Assembly: GCA_963969595.1 (NCBI GenBank)
Contig: OZ018408.1
Span: 36,208,108 to 36,272,107 of the forward strand
Direction: 5' to 3'
Source: Neckera pumila
Taxonomy: Eukaryota > Streptophyta > Bryopsida > Hypnales > Neckeraceae
DNA: 64,000 bases
The position numbers and the translations under genes are program-made. This document shows positions 1-13,149 of this stretch, in pieces. Under the pieces are notes generated by a model that saw only the letters and a program-made list of their open reading frames with translations, did not search any database and was not told the origin of the DNA. Numbering within the stretch: position 1 is the stretch's first letter; every line of letters begins with the position of its first letter.

Positions 1-1370
1 ACGCAATACAGCACACACCAGACAAGAACGGTACGTCAACCCAGTGCCAGCAAAAGTAGTTAAGAATCTTCACAAAGTAACAGTAGAAAAGAAGAACAAG
101 GCACACAAGTGTCGTGACTCTCAAGACCTGGATACCATTATTACTCACAACTATCGTCTCTCCACAAACCTTGTCAAGGAGAAAACCCCTTGCTAAGCAA
201 AAAACATCATCATCTAATAACTCTCCTAATAAGACCCGGACACTACCGTACCAATATTTATCAACATACCTCAACCAAAGAGATTCTGCCACAGAAGTCC
301 TACCTTTCAAAAACGTGCACACCAGTAACCCCAAAACGCCACCTTGGAGCCCTGAACAAGACGCAATTCGGGAGCTTCACTTTCGTCTGCGCCGTGTTAA
401 CCCTCATGAACCCGTGTCCGTAAACGTGATTAGAAGCAATCTCTCTCTCAAGACTTGGGCGGGATTCATCACCGAGGAAAGCCCCAAACTTGACTGGCTC
501 TCCCAACTCGAGTGTTGTTGAAAACCTTGGCCCGAAACCTTGATGAAGTTTCTGGCTATGGAGGGGCTGTGCTGTGGGCTGGCGTTTCCATAAACGTGAG
601 GAAGTTAATGGGTGCCAGTGTGTTGTAATTGCTTTCCCAAGTCTCCGACTAACCTGCAATTGCAAGTGATAGTTGGGCTCCATCTCTTCCTAATGGCTCC
701 GTCTCATGTTTCATCTGTTCTGGACATAGTCTTACAGTACGACTTTCATCCGTGCGTGCATTTGGGGCCATGATCTTGGTGCTGCAGGCCGGCTGGGATA
801 AAACAAATGGAGCCTTTAATTAGGGTTGCCTCGAGATACTCTTCACCAGGTGGCATGGAATGATTAGGTGCATAGTATTCTCTTGGAGGCCACTGTGGCC
901 ACTGTGGGGGACTTGGAAATGGAACTGTCTGACACGGCCTTGGTTTGGGGCATGCTTATCATCATGCGTGCTGGATTGTGCCTTCACGAAGCATATTCAT
1001 CCACAGAAATCATCCACTGGGGGGGACGTTACTCATTCAGTTTGTTTTTTCCTTGGAAACTCTGCACTTTTGATGGGGACTTACTAAATAAGGAATTAGA
1101 CAAACTTACATGTGTCAGGTTCGAGGACCCAAAAATGCCTATCCCACGGATTTAGAATGGGTGACATGTGGAAGGTGGCCAATGACATGGGGACACGTGG
1201 TGAGACAGTATTTTTGAAAGATATGGTAATGTGGTCTCACTGGTCTGTTAGGAGAGAGTACAATGCAATAACCCAGTTTGTTTGTTTGATTTATCATTTG
1301 GGAGAAGTACAGAGGGCTACCACAAAGATACGTGATGGCAGTTTGGAAAATTCAAATTTCTTTGCATAAT
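1..1370. other. Unresolved region with moderate GC
   Basis: This stretch is less AT-rich than what follows, as if derived from coding sequence. Plus-strand frames such as LLKTLARNLDEVSGYGGAVL (around 515) and ATVATVGDLEMELSDTALVW (around 890) are broken by stops. I do not recognise a family. It may be a decayed gene or retrotransposon cut by the window edge. Confidence 0.25.
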
Positions 1371-1459
1371 GTAAAACAAAATTGACATTTTTTGTTTTGC
1401 AAACTTAACTTTTGATATCTTATACAATCCCAATCAACCATACCAAGTTTCAATTTTGA

Positions 1460-1860
1460 AAAAACTACACATTTTTGGTGAATATTTTAATTAATTTTCA
1501 TGGTTTTACATGGAAATTCATTGAGGAATATTGGTGATGAATTTTTTAATTCACTTGCCGAGATATGCAGGATATGACCTCCATACGCACATCTTTTCTT
1601 CAACAAGCATCTCCAACAAAAATTCACAATTCCCTCTAAAACGATTTCCGTTTTGGCAAAATTTTGCCCTTAGTTTGAAATAAATAACCCATTATTGTAA
1701 CTAGATTTTTGCATTTTGACTTCTTGCTATAACTACCTTAGTAGCTGAAAGTGTAATGGTACAATTTGTTTGCAAAAAACTAATTTCAATAAAGAAATAT
1801 TTCTCTTCAAAGCTGAAGGTGAAATCATGTATTTTTGTGGTAGGCCACTATACAATAAAC
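1460..1860. repeat. Dispersed repeat, direct partner at 34685-35065
   Basis: Shares TTGGTGATGAATTTTTTAAT, CCTCCATACGCACATCTTT, AATTCACAATTCCCTC and GTTTGAAATAAATA-type blocks in order with 34685-35065. Both copies end near TTTGTGGTAGGC. No coding sequence. Confidence 0.6.
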
Positions 1861-1949
1861 AATTATTTCTTTGATGCTCATGTGATGCTTGGTTGATATC
1901 CAGACCTTACGGTTAGTTGTTTATTTATTTGTTTTGTTACATTGAAATC

Positions 1950-3205
1950 TCTCAAACCGTGCATCCGCCAGTGGCGTGCTTAGTAACATCGGAAAGGGCT
2001 CGGCAAGGAGGGGGGGTATGGGCTTGGTTTCATGGCGTTTAGAACTACAATGCAGAAGTTATTGAATTTTGAAGTATTTATGGGTCAAAAATTTAGAAAA
2101 TTACTATTACTTGTATTTTGATTGCATTCTTGGTACCGTTGGAAAGCCCCTGGCAAGGAGGGGCAAACGAGCTTTATTTCGTGGTGTTTGGAATGACAGT
2201 GTGAAAATTATTGAATTTCAAAGTTTTTATATCAATTAAAAAAATAAAATAAAAACTTTTCCTTTTGTTTTGGCTGTAGCAACGGCATTGGGCACACTAG
2301 TCCATACCTTAAGTTTGGCAGTTTGCTTGTTTTGTTTTGTTTGTTTGTTAAGTTGAGATCACTTGGACCATAGGCCCCCCTGGCCGCGTGTTTATATTTG
2401 ACTAGTATATGAATATGTAGAAGAAATTTCAAGAACTTTGACTACGTAGATTGCAAGATATATGCATTTAAAGTGAAGAAAACAAGTTTTTTTCCACCTT
2501 GCTTGACTAGATTTTTTGGCTTTGAATCTTTTTAGTTCAAATTTTTGCACTATTGATTTTGATTTTCTACTTATTTAAATTAAGTAGTTGAGTTGAGAAT
2601 CTACCAAAAAAACTTAGGAAAAAAAGCACTTATTTTTCACTCATTAAAAAATTGTTAAGTAGAGGTGGGTTCAAGATTGAAGAAAAAACTAAATTGTTAA
2701 AAGCTTTTAGATGGTATTGAATCACAATAATCCCAACTGATAAGATTATTCTAGCAAGAAAATCTAACCCTATCTAACAAAAGAGTTTGAAAAATTCTAA
2801 AAATTGCATTCAAAAATGAATTCTATAAGTTATTTTTTCAAGAAGATGCTTAGATTGCCCAAAAAACTAAGATTGTCCATAACTTTCTCATTATTAGTCC
2901 AAATTGAATGAAACAAAGCTTCACACATAGACAAAAATATAATTTTTGAGTCAAAAAATTGAAAAAAAAATATTTTGATTTTTTGTGATTTTTTTTGTGC
3001 TGCTCGCCAAATTTCATTTTTGCTTATTGTGCCATAACTTTTGTTCCCGGGCATCAATTAAAATAAAAACTATATATTCACAAAGCTCTCGCAAAGATAT
3101 ACAACCTCCAAAAATCTCAAAAAATATTTCTAAAAATTGAGACAATAGGAACCTGCCCAGATCCAAATTGTCCCCCGAGGGGACAGTCGGTCTTTTAGGG
3201 GTTAA
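1950..3205. repeat. AT-rich dispersed repeat, related to 40860-42600
   Basis: The blocks GATTGCAAGATATATGCATT, TTTTTGCACTAT, ATTGTTAAGTAGA and TTTTTGGGGTTAA-like ends recur in the same order at 40900-41565. The part with repeated GGAAAGCCCCTGGCAAGGAG-type units recurs inverted at 12960-13140 and 41640-42600. No frame longer than about 75 codons looks real. Confidence 0.5.
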
Positions 3206-3586
3206 CACAATTGATCCTAATAGGCACTATAAGAATCATATGTTTTAGATTATGATTTAGGTGACATTCAACGTAACAACCCATGTTTTTTTATCAACCA
3301 TAACATTCAATTTAACATCACAGATTTGAATTCTATTTGAATTCTATAAGGTTTGGCATTAGAGACCTAACTTACTAGTGGAGTGATTAAAGACTATTTA
3401 GAGGTTAGGTCTATTGCGTGAGCATTTGAAATGTGTGTAGTAGGATTTTGCGGCCATCAAGCATAGATGTCTCGCTAAAAAATAGACTAGACAGACTGTG
3501 CGTTTGTCCAAAACAATCGATTTGTCTGCCTGTTTAGGACGTTTGGTGATCCTAATCTGCTTGATGTAGTTATTTTAAGGTAGTTG

Positions 3587-3883
3587 CACTAGAAGAAAAC
3601 TGCGTTCTACTTGTCAAAAATTACGTTGTACTCAACAAAAAGTATAGGGTGGATTTTGTTGAGTTATCCCTACATATATGCATTCTAACACAACATTCTA
3701 CGTTTTATTTGTAAGATTTTGTATTAAAACGGTGGAATGCATAATTTTGCGTTATGAAGGGAGAACTCAACAGAATCCACTCCATACTTTTTGTTGAGTA
3801 TAACGCAGTTTTTGTTAAACACAACATAGATCTGACAAATTAAACGCAATTTTTGAAAAGTTAAATGCAATTTTCTTCTAGTA
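3587..3883. mobile_element. CACTA-type miniature element with TTG target duplication
   Basis: Begins CACTAGAAGAAAACTGCG and ends with the near complement (TTTTCTTCTAGTA). The arms stay complementary inward for more than 100 bases, including the CAACAAAAAGTAT block. TTG precedes and follows the element, the 3-base duplication expected of CACTA (En/Spm) transposons. No coding capacity. Confidence 0.7.
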
Positions 3884-4208
3884 TTGCATTATCTGTCCAC
3901 TGTATCCGCCGTCTAAGAAGTTTGGTGATCCTATCTTAGTCAATGTATCAACAATGTCATTGGTTGACCTTCAAAGGTGCAGTAACTTGCATCTCTTGTA
4001 CAAGGTCTTTGATCCCCATAGAAATAGCCCCTAATTGCATAAATTGACAACAACCAAAACAATCATAAATTGACAAGAAAAGGAAGCACAAATGGGAAAA
4101 AAAAAAAAAGTTTAAATAACTTACCTATATAAGATCTTTGACCAAGGTGCAAGCCGTCTCCATCTTCAATTGCTTCTCCACGCTTCTTCACACTCCACTT
4201 CCAGATTT

Positions 4209-4583
4209 TCATCTACGCAAATCATCAACTCTCTTGCACTCCAATTCAATATAAGAACATAAATCTCTGCAACCTTTTGCTCCCCTACAGCAACCTCCTG
4301 TTCCTTTGAAATAAGCTTCAAGACTAGGATCTTGTTGTCTTGCTCTTGCAGTTGCTATGAAGAGATATTCTACATGTGCTCCATAAGTAGCTGAATTAGC
4401 AATGCGGCCTGGAAGAGGGCTAGCGCTTGAAGGAGTCTTGCCATTTGGAAGAGTGTTGCCGCCTCCTGGCTTATAGGTCCCAAATCCCAATTGTACCTCA
4501 TAGCTCATAGATTCACGGCTTGCATTAGATGAGCTTCGAGGGCATGGGAGAGCCGTTTCAGGCCCATTTCCAAATCTGGCCAA
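4209..4583 (-). CDS. Unrecognised 124-codon open frame
   Basis: The frame from ATG at 4583 contains a glycine/proline-rich middle (GTYKPGGGNTLPNGKTPSSA) and AHVEYLFIATARARQQDPSL. I know no family for it. It overlaps the end of the dispersed repeat at 4565-4795 and could be repeat-derived or spurious. No splice context was found. Confidence 0.2.
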   Translation of the reverse strand: MARFGNGPETALPCPRSSSNASRESMSYEVQLGFGTYKPGGGNTLPNGKTPSSASPLPGRIANSATYGAHVEYLFIATARARQQDPSLEAYFKGTGGCCRGAKGCRDLCSYIELECKRVDDLRR

Positions 4584-4795
4584 ATCCTGTAATTAGCCGG
4601 TACGGGCTGTCAGAATTTTTTTTCAAAAAAATAAAAAATTTACCCCTTATATCATTTTAGGCAATTTTTTTTTTTTTTTCAAAAATGGCGTGGCACCATT
4701 TCAACCACATCAGCTAGCTGCTTTCCTGCGTTCTCGCAGTCTAAGAACGCAGGATAACTTGCGGGCTCTTGGAGACCTCAAATCTCTTCCAATGT
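4565..4795. repeat. Dispersed repeat, inverted partner at 10590-10775
   Basis: Shares GGTACGGGCTG, CAAAAATG with GGCA, and CTGC-GTTCTC-GCAGTCTA type blocks with the minus strand of 10590-10775. It includes a local hairpin CTGCGTTCT/AGAACGCAG near 4727-4753. Confidence 0.5.
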
Positions 4796-5184
4796 TTCAT
4801 AAGAGACAACAAGTGATGAGTCAAACATACAGGGTACATTGTTTCTAAAGTCTAAAAAAGCCAAGGTTGTTGGCCTTGATCCAAAAATCTTTACGTCTTC
4901 ACGAGTCGCTCATCAAAATTAACTAGAATATCATATGATCATGATCACATATCCTTCTCACGAATGCATCCTATAGGAAATCAGTCGGAAGATGAGATAC
5001 AACAAAGAGTAGAATAAACAAAAAAACAAAAAATAGCAAAGTATTGAAATACTAAACCCTAATCAAGTTGCAAACACTACCAAGAAAAACATCCAAATTG
5101 ATATGTCCAAAAATGTCTGAATTGACACGTGTTAATTTGGACAAATGTCAATTTGAATTTAGACGTGTCAAAATGTCCAAATTG

Positions 5185-5260
5185 ACACGTTCAAATTGAC
5201 ACGCCCAAATTGACACGTTCGAATTAACATGCCCAAATTGACACGTCCAAATTGACATGA
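5185..5260. repeat. Short tandem array, AAATTGACACGTCC unit
   Basis: Five or more imperfect copies of a unit of about 15 bases (CCAAATTGACACGTT, CCAAATTGACACGCC and so on). Degenerate copies extend back to about 5095. Confidence 0.6.
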
Positions 5261-8200
5261 AGGTCTTGTTTTTTAAATGTCTTTATGGAGAAGCACATTT
5301 AATAATGTTTGCTTCTTTTTCACTCTCATCTTTTTTTTCTTCTTTATCTTCTTTTCTCCTCTCTCTTTTCACTTTTCAATTCCTTCCAAGTGGAATTTCA
5401 AAACCTACGGTTCAATGGAATACAAAGTAAACCAGATACCCCAAAAAATATTCATATAAGAAAAAATGTCGCCTTCAATAGCATAAAGCAAAAGTGACCA
5501 CACAAATGACTCTATTTTTGTTGATGACAGTTTTTACAATGGGTTTACAAGAAGAATAAAATATATTAAATAGAAAATATTCTTTATTTTATGATAACAT
5601 GTATATTTTGATATTTTGAATATATGCAATGCTAAAATCGAAATTATTATAACAAAAATTTATTATTAGCAATAAAATTGCATTTATAAAGTAAACTACA
5701 CTTTAATAGTGAATAGCATTCAAGAATGACTAAAAAAAAGTTCATCAACTTTGTTGAGATGACTTGGTCACCCTAAATATCCAGCTAGACAATTTCAAGA
5801 ATTTTCTAGCTTTAGAATTGGGTGACTATGAAACCTTATCAATTTTAGGATATCTAGAATTCCATATTATTTTACATCCATTTCAAAAACTTTGTCACTT
5901 TTAATTTTTATTCCCTAGTGTAAAATGAACTTCAATTGGATTCTTAATCTTGTTGAATTACAATGTACCAAATTGTTTTAGTTGTAACTCTTTGTTAGTG
6001 GTGTAAAGACCTCTACTAGTATTGTAGAAGATATTGATCTGTTTGGTAGTAAGGAAAACCCTCCACGCTCTCATAGGCATGTGCATAATTAATGTTTCAA
6101 TAACTTTACAAATTTTGTTTGTATTTGGTTCTGCCATATTGAATATAAACAATTATATAAAATTGAAGATGATCTATATAAATGATTAAATCCTAACTTC
6201 CCGAGCGACCATTTATTGTCACTCCAAACTTTCAGCTCATTTGTGTACGGACAGTCCTTACATAATGCTTGTCGGGCCTTCCCCCCTTTTTGAAGTAGGA
6301 ATTTTTAAACTGTTCTAAATATAACCTGAAACCATTCTTGCAAGATGTATTCAACTTTATACAAAGTGCAACACTTGTTGCAAAGCAATAGCGCTTTTCA
6401 TGTTAGTGGTCTTGAATCTTTTTCAAGGTGCCCTTCAAACATACATTCACCTATAGAGTACTTTCTAATGTCTTCAAATCTTGACTTTGAAACTTCACCA
6501 TAAATACAAAAAACTTTATATATATATGAACTTCAATGAACAAATTTAAGCTAAGTAATATAAAGTAGGATAACTTCATTTCAGGAAGTGGTGGCTTTTA
6601 GAGACCACTGCATTTCATTTGAAAATTTGTAACTAATTCCACGATGGTCATGAAAATCTGAAACGACTTGGATTGGATGTCAATTCCATTTTTCTTCCTA
6701 CAAACATTTATTTGAAGATTGTTTCAAGGAGTGGAACCTCCTCCCAAATGCAATCATCTCTTAAGAAGTCGCTTTAACTTCTAAGCGTCAAAATGACCAT
6801 TTTTTGGTCATTGCCCAATTTGGGGTAGAATTCTTATTTTTAAATTTCATTATTATTATTATTATTTTAAAGATTAGATTGTCTATCAATATTTATAATC
6901 AAAACTCAAATTGCTACAGCCAAACAAAAATTATAAGAGAAATAACAAAAAAGTATTTAGAATTGCCTAGTGTTGAAAAACTTACTATTTAGGAAAAATG
7001 TTGGTGTTCTCATTGCTAGATCTTACGCGTTTTTTCACAAATCAATAGAAAGTACAATAAAAAAATAAATTCCGACTAATAAAAAAAATTCAAATGCAAA
7101 AGATAAAAATTGTAATTTTGGTGAATTTCTTAAATTATATCTTCAAAATTCATTTGAAGAGAATCTAAAAATGCTTTTATAGTTTTAATCGTACAGATAT
7201 TTTCTACTTTTTGTGCTTCACATTATCTTCTTTGACATAAACTACAAAAAAGTTTTAGAACTTATGTTTTATTAATCCTTAAAGGACCATAAGGCTACCA
7301 CATGGCTTCTACAACTACATTTAAAAAAAAAATTATATGAGAACCTTTGTCACAGTCCGTAAGCAATAAAGACGTTAGATGATTTTCTTTGCTGAATCCG
7401 TTGGTGCAATCTGATCGAGTAATGATTGAGTGTGCAATTTTTGGTGATTTTTTTGAGAATGAAAAAGGCATTGTGGACTGTTACTTCACATTCTCATATC
7501 TTTTTTTCTACACCTCAAAATTTGAAAAAACCTGCATTTCAATATTATGATGATATGCACATGTGGGGAAAAAAATCAGAATTTTTGTAGCACTTTTGAG
7601 GATTCCAATTTCAACATTTTGATTTCAGCGTACATACAAAGTACTCCCTAATTAAACATCTTTCATCAATCTTGTCAACGGTGACATTTTTTCAAAAATT
7701 GAGCAATTTTGTTGATCTTTCTCTTATATCAAAGCTAAATAAATCTTGTTTCATTCCAACGGTGGTGATCATCAAAATTTATCCCACATGAATGAGGAAC
7801 CATGCTTGTTACGTGAGCTAGTCAAGAAAACAAGGACTATACTCAAATAACCCCGGTTCCTTAGAATTTAATATATTTGTGTTTTGTCCAAACCCGTTGC
7901 GGAGGCCGTTTTGTCCCCCCCCCCCCCCCCACACACACACACATTTTATTTGCAACGCATGATTTTTTTTTGCAGATTCTGAGTTCATATTTGCAATCAA
8001 AGGCCCCAAATTAGATAGGAGAGGTGTTACTAATTGAACAAAGATGGCACAAAATAGGGGGCCTTTTTTTTACATTCACCATGGTCTTTATCTCCACAAG
8101 AGGCTCCCAACACTACTAGGGGAGGCAATCCATTCCTGATCGACGCCCCATTGTGGCCAAGTCTGTTGTTCTCTTTCCATGAAGGAGGAGATGAAGAGTG

Positions 8201-8780
8201 ATTAATTATGGCATGGTTCCCGAGGCCGTTGTGACACATTAGGATTGCCTCCAAGACTCTCAATATTGCAACCAACTTTGGTTGATTTTGCAATGAGCCC
8301 TTGGTTGGAAATAGGAAAGTCTTTATGACTAGAATGGATCAAACAGAATCTTCAACCAAAAAATTTATAGGAAATAAAAATCTGAAAAATTGTAGAAATT
8401 TACCGAACTCTATTTTGGCACCCAGGAAAATCAGTTCCCCACTGAAGAAATCCGCCCTGTAGATATGCGTAATTCCTTAAGGGATCCGAAATGGTTGGAG
8501 GATACTTACTGATATCTTCTCAGTCTACCTTATTATAAGTAAGTCGCAAGCCGTGATAGCTTATTTTATTACTAAGCTCCCCACTCAGTCAGGCATTCTT
8601 TGGACTGTTGTAGAAAATAAAAAAGCAATCTATTGGACCCCCGTGGAGAAAGTAGCGGAGCCTCCGCTGGAGTGGATTCCAAGAGAACCCACCTGACTGG
8701 TTCATTGGTGATATACCGTATGATATGGTAACACTGCATGCATTTGGCAAATGGAGTGGCAAGTGGGAAAACTGAAAACA
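5260..8780. other. AT-rich intergenic sequence
   Basis: Apart from the C/CA simple repeat, I see no gene. The stretch 6580-6780 (AATTTGTAACTAATTCCA, GAAACGACTTGGATTGGAT) belongs to a dispersed family also seen at 53860-54020 and 63650-63745. Confidence 0.5.
7914..7944. repeat. Homopolymer C run followed by CA dinucleotides
   Basis: About fifteen C residues followed by seven or so CA units, a simple repeat in otherwise AT-rich sequence. Confidence 0.8.
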
Positions 8781-8781
8781 A

Positions 8782-8930
8782 ATTAAGGTAGTATTCTCTT
8801 AAAGCGACCATTTAAGCCTACCTAACTTATCATTGACAGTAGAACATACTTCAAGTAACATGTCAGTCCTTCCTAGATAGAGGTCGCAATTAGAACACAG
8901 TTGATTTTAGGTGTAGTTACCTTATCTGAA
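8782..8930. mobile_element. Short MITE, TTAAGGTAGTA family, copy 1
   Basis: About 145 bases from TTAAGGTAGTATTCTC to GTAGTTACCTTA; the ends are short inverted repeats. Matches 36632-36773 over the whole length with scattered differences, including the shared block AACATGTCAGTCCTTCCTAG. Confidence 0.6.
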
Positions 8931-8989
8931 TCAAAGAAATCAATTGACTAATTCCATAAATCATATGCAGGCACCTCATTTGCACCTGA

Positions 8990-9778
8990 TTTCACTCCCT
9001 CCTAACCATCCCTCCTTTTCACCTGATTGGAAGGAAGTCTGGCACAAAATCCGTTCCTAGAAAGAAACAGCCTTCATGTGGTCTGTGTTGCAGTCCACTA
9101 CTTGCAAGCTCGTATTAGTCCTGGCACTGACATCAGATGCAATTGTCGTTCGACAAATATTGATGAACCCCCCTATACATATATATTTTATAAGTGTCCA
9201 AGAGCCCAAGTAATATGGGAGTATGCGCAATCCATCATCCATCACATTTGTGGCGCTGAACCAGTGATGAGACCACATTCTCGTTTTAGCCCAACCCAAT
9301 GCATCTTTGGATCGACGCTCTCCCAAAGGTTCTACAGTATTAAAGTCATTTGGTCTCTCGTTTGAGGTTCCTCCCTGTGGTTGTTATAAATTGCTCGCAA
9401 CAACAAGAAGGTGTTCTCACAAACCCAATGGTCTCCATATTTCGTTCAACAGGCCCTTTGGAATGTGTTACTTGACTTTGGGTAGGCTGCATTTCTTAAA
9501 GCTCATAGTACTGCTAAACTTTGACCACTCCAATCGGATTCTATTTGGCTCAAGTTTGACTTAGTTTGGGTGTAGTCTCCTGTTCTTGCCACTTGTGTTG
9601 GCAACCAGATTAGTTGGAACAAGGAGGGCCCCCTTCCTTGTCTCTTTGCTTAGCCTTTTTCTGTTTTTTGTTCTTTCTGCTTGTTCTCTCTTCTTTGTCT
9701 AGCCTTCTGGCTTGGCTGTTTTTGTACTTTTTTTTTTATTGCTATAGGTCTCCCATTTGTTCAAAAAAATAAAATCAT
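8990..9778 (+). mobile_element. LINE retrotransposon 3' remnant with reverse-transcriptase zinc-binding segment
   Basis: Broken plus-strand frames read DWKEVWHKIRS, then an RT-associated zinc-binding region (CNCRSTNIDEPPYTYIFYKC followed by PRAQVIWEYA), the usual end of plant non-LTR reverse-transcriptase proteins. A T-rich, stop-containing 3' region leads to CCCATTTGTTCAAAAAAATA near 9750-9770, like the AT-rich tail of plant LINEs. Stops and frame changes show it is dead; the polymerase domain is missing. Confidence 0.6.
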
Positions 9779-10589
9779 ACACAGGCATAGAAACACAGGA
9801 ACACTTGAATGCATAACAAGAACACCGGTGTCACCGTGAGCCTATTGTATGCCATATGTGAACAAGAGTAGTAGTTTATTGATAGAGGATAGTGGAGAAA
9901 TAAAACAAAGAAAATATTGAATCAATTAATAATAGATAAGCAAAGTTAGAATTTAATTTATTTTTTTATAATAAAAATGGACTTCCTTTTTCAACAAGTC
10001 GCACGGGAAGGGAGGTCCGACTAGTTCATCTCCCACTTTGACCAAATCCTAACTATGTTGTATTGTGTGAATGTGGTTGTAGATTTCGAAATTATAGCCT
10101 ATGCTATAGTTTCTATCCAGAGGACAAAGCCAATAAACATTCAATTGATTATTTCAATACAGTCTGTATGTAAAACCCTTCGTATATATAAGATTGTGGA
10201 CTAGTAAAGAGAGAGTAGAGCTCATACAAAGTCAATTAGAAGTTAGCAATGCCTTTGGTAGTTTTGATTTTCTTGTTGTACCTTGTATTTCTTTGTTGGT
10301 CATCTATTATGAGGTAAACAACCAATGTTGTGTACTTCAACTTAGTTATATATTAGTCACACATAAATAGCCCTAAGGGATTAGTGTTGTTTTGTTTTTT
10401 CCAATAGAATTAATCACTAGGCTAGTTTACAATATGAAGCATCTAATATGAGAGAATGACATTGTCAAGGAAAATGAGTACACTTCAAATTTTGAAAGCA
10501 CCAACTTCCCTCATGGTGACAATATTGCAAGAACTTGCTTCATGTTACATTGGACGTTATTGTTGACATAAAAATACATTAGATGACAT

Positions 10590-10775
10590 TTGAAGCCTCT
10601 AAGAGACTGCAAGTTTCCCTGCATTTCTAGACTGCATGAATGCAAGAGAAGCAGTTGGCTGATGTGACCGACATTGTGCCATGTCATTTTTGAAAAAAAT
10701 TAAAAATTAAAAAATTGAAAAATTTAATTTTGTCAGCCCGTACCAGCCATTTGCAAAATTGGGCCAGCATTGGTA
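10590..10775. repeat. Dispersed repeat, inverted partner at 4565-4795
   Basis: On the minus strand it follows the same block order as 4565-4795, around an A/T-rich middle. Probably a non-autonomous DNA transposon family; no clean ends found. Confidence 0.5.
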
Positions 10776-11178
10776 ACAGGCATGAAAAGGACCTTCAATG
10801 CCCTCAAATGTCATCTAATGAGGGTTATTACATTGAATGCCTAAAAAGATCTATCAACTTAGACATGAGAAAATCCAAAAAAACATGAGCTCCTTCTAGT
10901 GTCATGGATTGCTATGGTCGGCCATTTGGAAAAAGATACTATACTATTCTAATTCCAATTCTAGTCTTAACTCATGTGGGATTGCTGATCAATTTAAAAT
11001 TGTTCAACAAATTAATGGCCCTGATTGAATTAGGTTTTTGGAAATAGCGTTGAGAGTTCTTCAAGTTCAAAAAGAATTCAAGTATGCGATTCTTTTGGAT
11101 TTGATGTACAAATATACAATCGATTTTTTCTTGGAGAGTGATGTGGACAATAGGACGCATGCTTGTTCTTATCTTTTG

Positions 11179-11339
11179 TACATTGAATAGGGGTATTAAG
11201 GGGACCCATACTAATTAATCGACATCCCACACTAAATAAATATCTACTATGGGTTGTACATCTTGTCTTGATTATGTACAATTTCTAAAGATAGGTCCCT
11301 TTAATTATTTGGTCCCCTTAATACCCCTATTTAGTATAG
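11179..11339. mobile_element. MITE, GGGGTATTAAGGGGACC family, copy 1
   Basis: Left end TACATTGAATAGGGGTATTA continues into AGGGGACC; the right end is its complement (GGTCCCCTTAATACCCCTAT, then TTAGTATA). About 160 bases, no coding capacity. A second copy lies at 40558-40740. Confidence 0.65.
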
Positions 11340-12828
11340 TTATTAGCATTGAAAAGGTTATGGTTTCTGGAAATGGATATTGCAAAGTTAAAAAAAGAAG
11401 ACTCTGCATATATCTGTTTGAGAATTTTTCAATGTAAAAGTTTTACATTCAACACAAAATGACTAGTGTATCCCTTTTAGAATTTTTATGAAAATTTTAC
11501 AACCAATGCAAAAATGATACGTGTACCCCCTTTGAAATTTTTGTGTGTTTTTCACAAAATATGACAGTTTATAACACACACAATGTGCTCAAAAACACAA
11601 ACACACATTGGATTAAGAATATTGACCCTATTAATTACAAATGCTAGATTCTTCTATTCTTGACCCCTTAGAGATTGGTGATATTTTCAAAGATAAGTTG
11701 CCAAAAATTGCTTTTTAAATTGGATATTTGTGATTTTCAAAAGAATATTTTTCTTGTAAGTTCTAAAATTTAAGTTCTAATTATAATAATTTCTTAAAGA
11801 TTTTTATTTTATCTTTTTATTCAAGTCATTTTTGAAGGGACATATTTGAACTGAAAAAGTTTTTTTTGAGGTTAGACCTATCAAAATCTTTTGAATTATA
11901 GAATATTTGCTAAGCCTAGTCTTTAGAATCTATAATTCTATATTGTATCAAATATTTTCAAATATTCTAATTTTTAAAATGAAAATTTCAAGTATTTGCA
12001 ATTTATCTATTTCAAAACAAAAATGAAATGTAGAGAATTCTTATAATCAAGGTTCGAATAAGAATAGGACAAACTAGATATTAAAATGAAAGTTTTGTGA
12101 TGAACTTTCTTAAGAGTTCAAATCTTGTACAAATAATCAATTTTAAATTCATAGACTTTGATTCTATAGTCGATCAAATTCAAAGAGTAGTAAACTAGGT
12201 AATAAACATGATCTGTAAGACTTTCAAACTATATCATTGATTTGTACAAAGGAATCATTTAATATTTAATTATATTTATGCTATGCTTTTTAAAATTGGT
12301 TTAGAAACTAGTGTTTCTAACATAATGTGCAAAATACACAGGGTATACTAATCTTTGAGGGATCTTTGTCCACTAAGTAGAGGACCATACCATGCATTTG
12401 CGTAGCATCATCTTGGATTCACATTTTGAATAAGTTGATAATCATGCTCAATGTTGAAAGTGTTATCTTTGATGCATTCACCTTATTATATGCCGCAAGT
12501 GCATCCTCAGTATTGCTAACCTGTCAAAATTTTCTTGAGTTGAGAATGAAAGGGTACTAATATAAAATTACACCCTGTATAATTTTATATTCAATGACAG
12601 GTCAATGATGCTCACACAAGATAAATTCACATTTCAAAAAAGAGAAGCAACTAAGGATGAGTAATCTATGATCATCAAAGATGGTCAAAGACCATCAAGG
12701 ATCACCCAAGTTTTGAGAAATTTGACTTGAGGTCCACATATGCTATCACAATTCATCGGAATTGGCATAAACAACATAACATCAATAATCACTAGTGTGA
12801 CCCTGTGCCGTTGGCCCAATTTTCCTCC

Positions 12829-12898
12829 ACTCCCGGTTCTACTCCCGGTTCTATTTCGGATTCTACTCCCAGTTCTACTCCCGGTTCCACTCCCAGTA
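12829..12898. repeat. Short tandem array, CTCCCGGTTCTA unit
   Basis: About six imperfect 12-base units (CTCCCGGTTCTA, CTCCCAGTTCTA, CTCCCGGTTCCA). It has an open frame but encodes only a repeated four-residue pattern, so I treat it as a minisatellite. Confidence 0.6.
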
Positions 12899-12929
12899 GC
12901 AAGAACGCCACCAAAATCAAAGTAAAAGT

Positions 12930-13145
12930 AATTTTCTAATTTTTGAATCAATAAATACTTTGAAATTCAATAACTTTTGCACCACCGCTCCAAACGCCAC
13001 GAAACCAAGCCCGTGCACCCCTCCTCGCCGAGCCCTTTCCGATGGTACCAAGCACGCGGCCGGGGGATGCACGGTATGGGAGATCTCAACGTAACAAACA
13101 AAACAAACAAACAAAACAAACAAACAAACAAACAAATTTAAGGTA
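12930..13145. repeat. Dispersed repeat copy that truncates the PPR relic
   Basis: CCAAACGCCACGAAACCAAG, TTTCCGATGGTACCAAGC and a run of AAAC units (13090-13137) match the units at 1960-2060 (inverted) and 41600-41720. Its right border falls where the PPR relic loses its last residues. Confidence 0.5.
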
Positions 13146-13149
13146 TAGA

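Larger units (their letters stand above)
9790..12650. other. AT-rich intergenic sequence
   Basis: It contains the two short elements listed at 10590 and 11179; otherwise no coding or RNA gene is visible. Confidence 0.5.

Noticed and set aside
12740..12925. Open frame with repeated PVLLPV residues
   Set aside because: It only reflects the 12-base minisatellite at 12829-12898.
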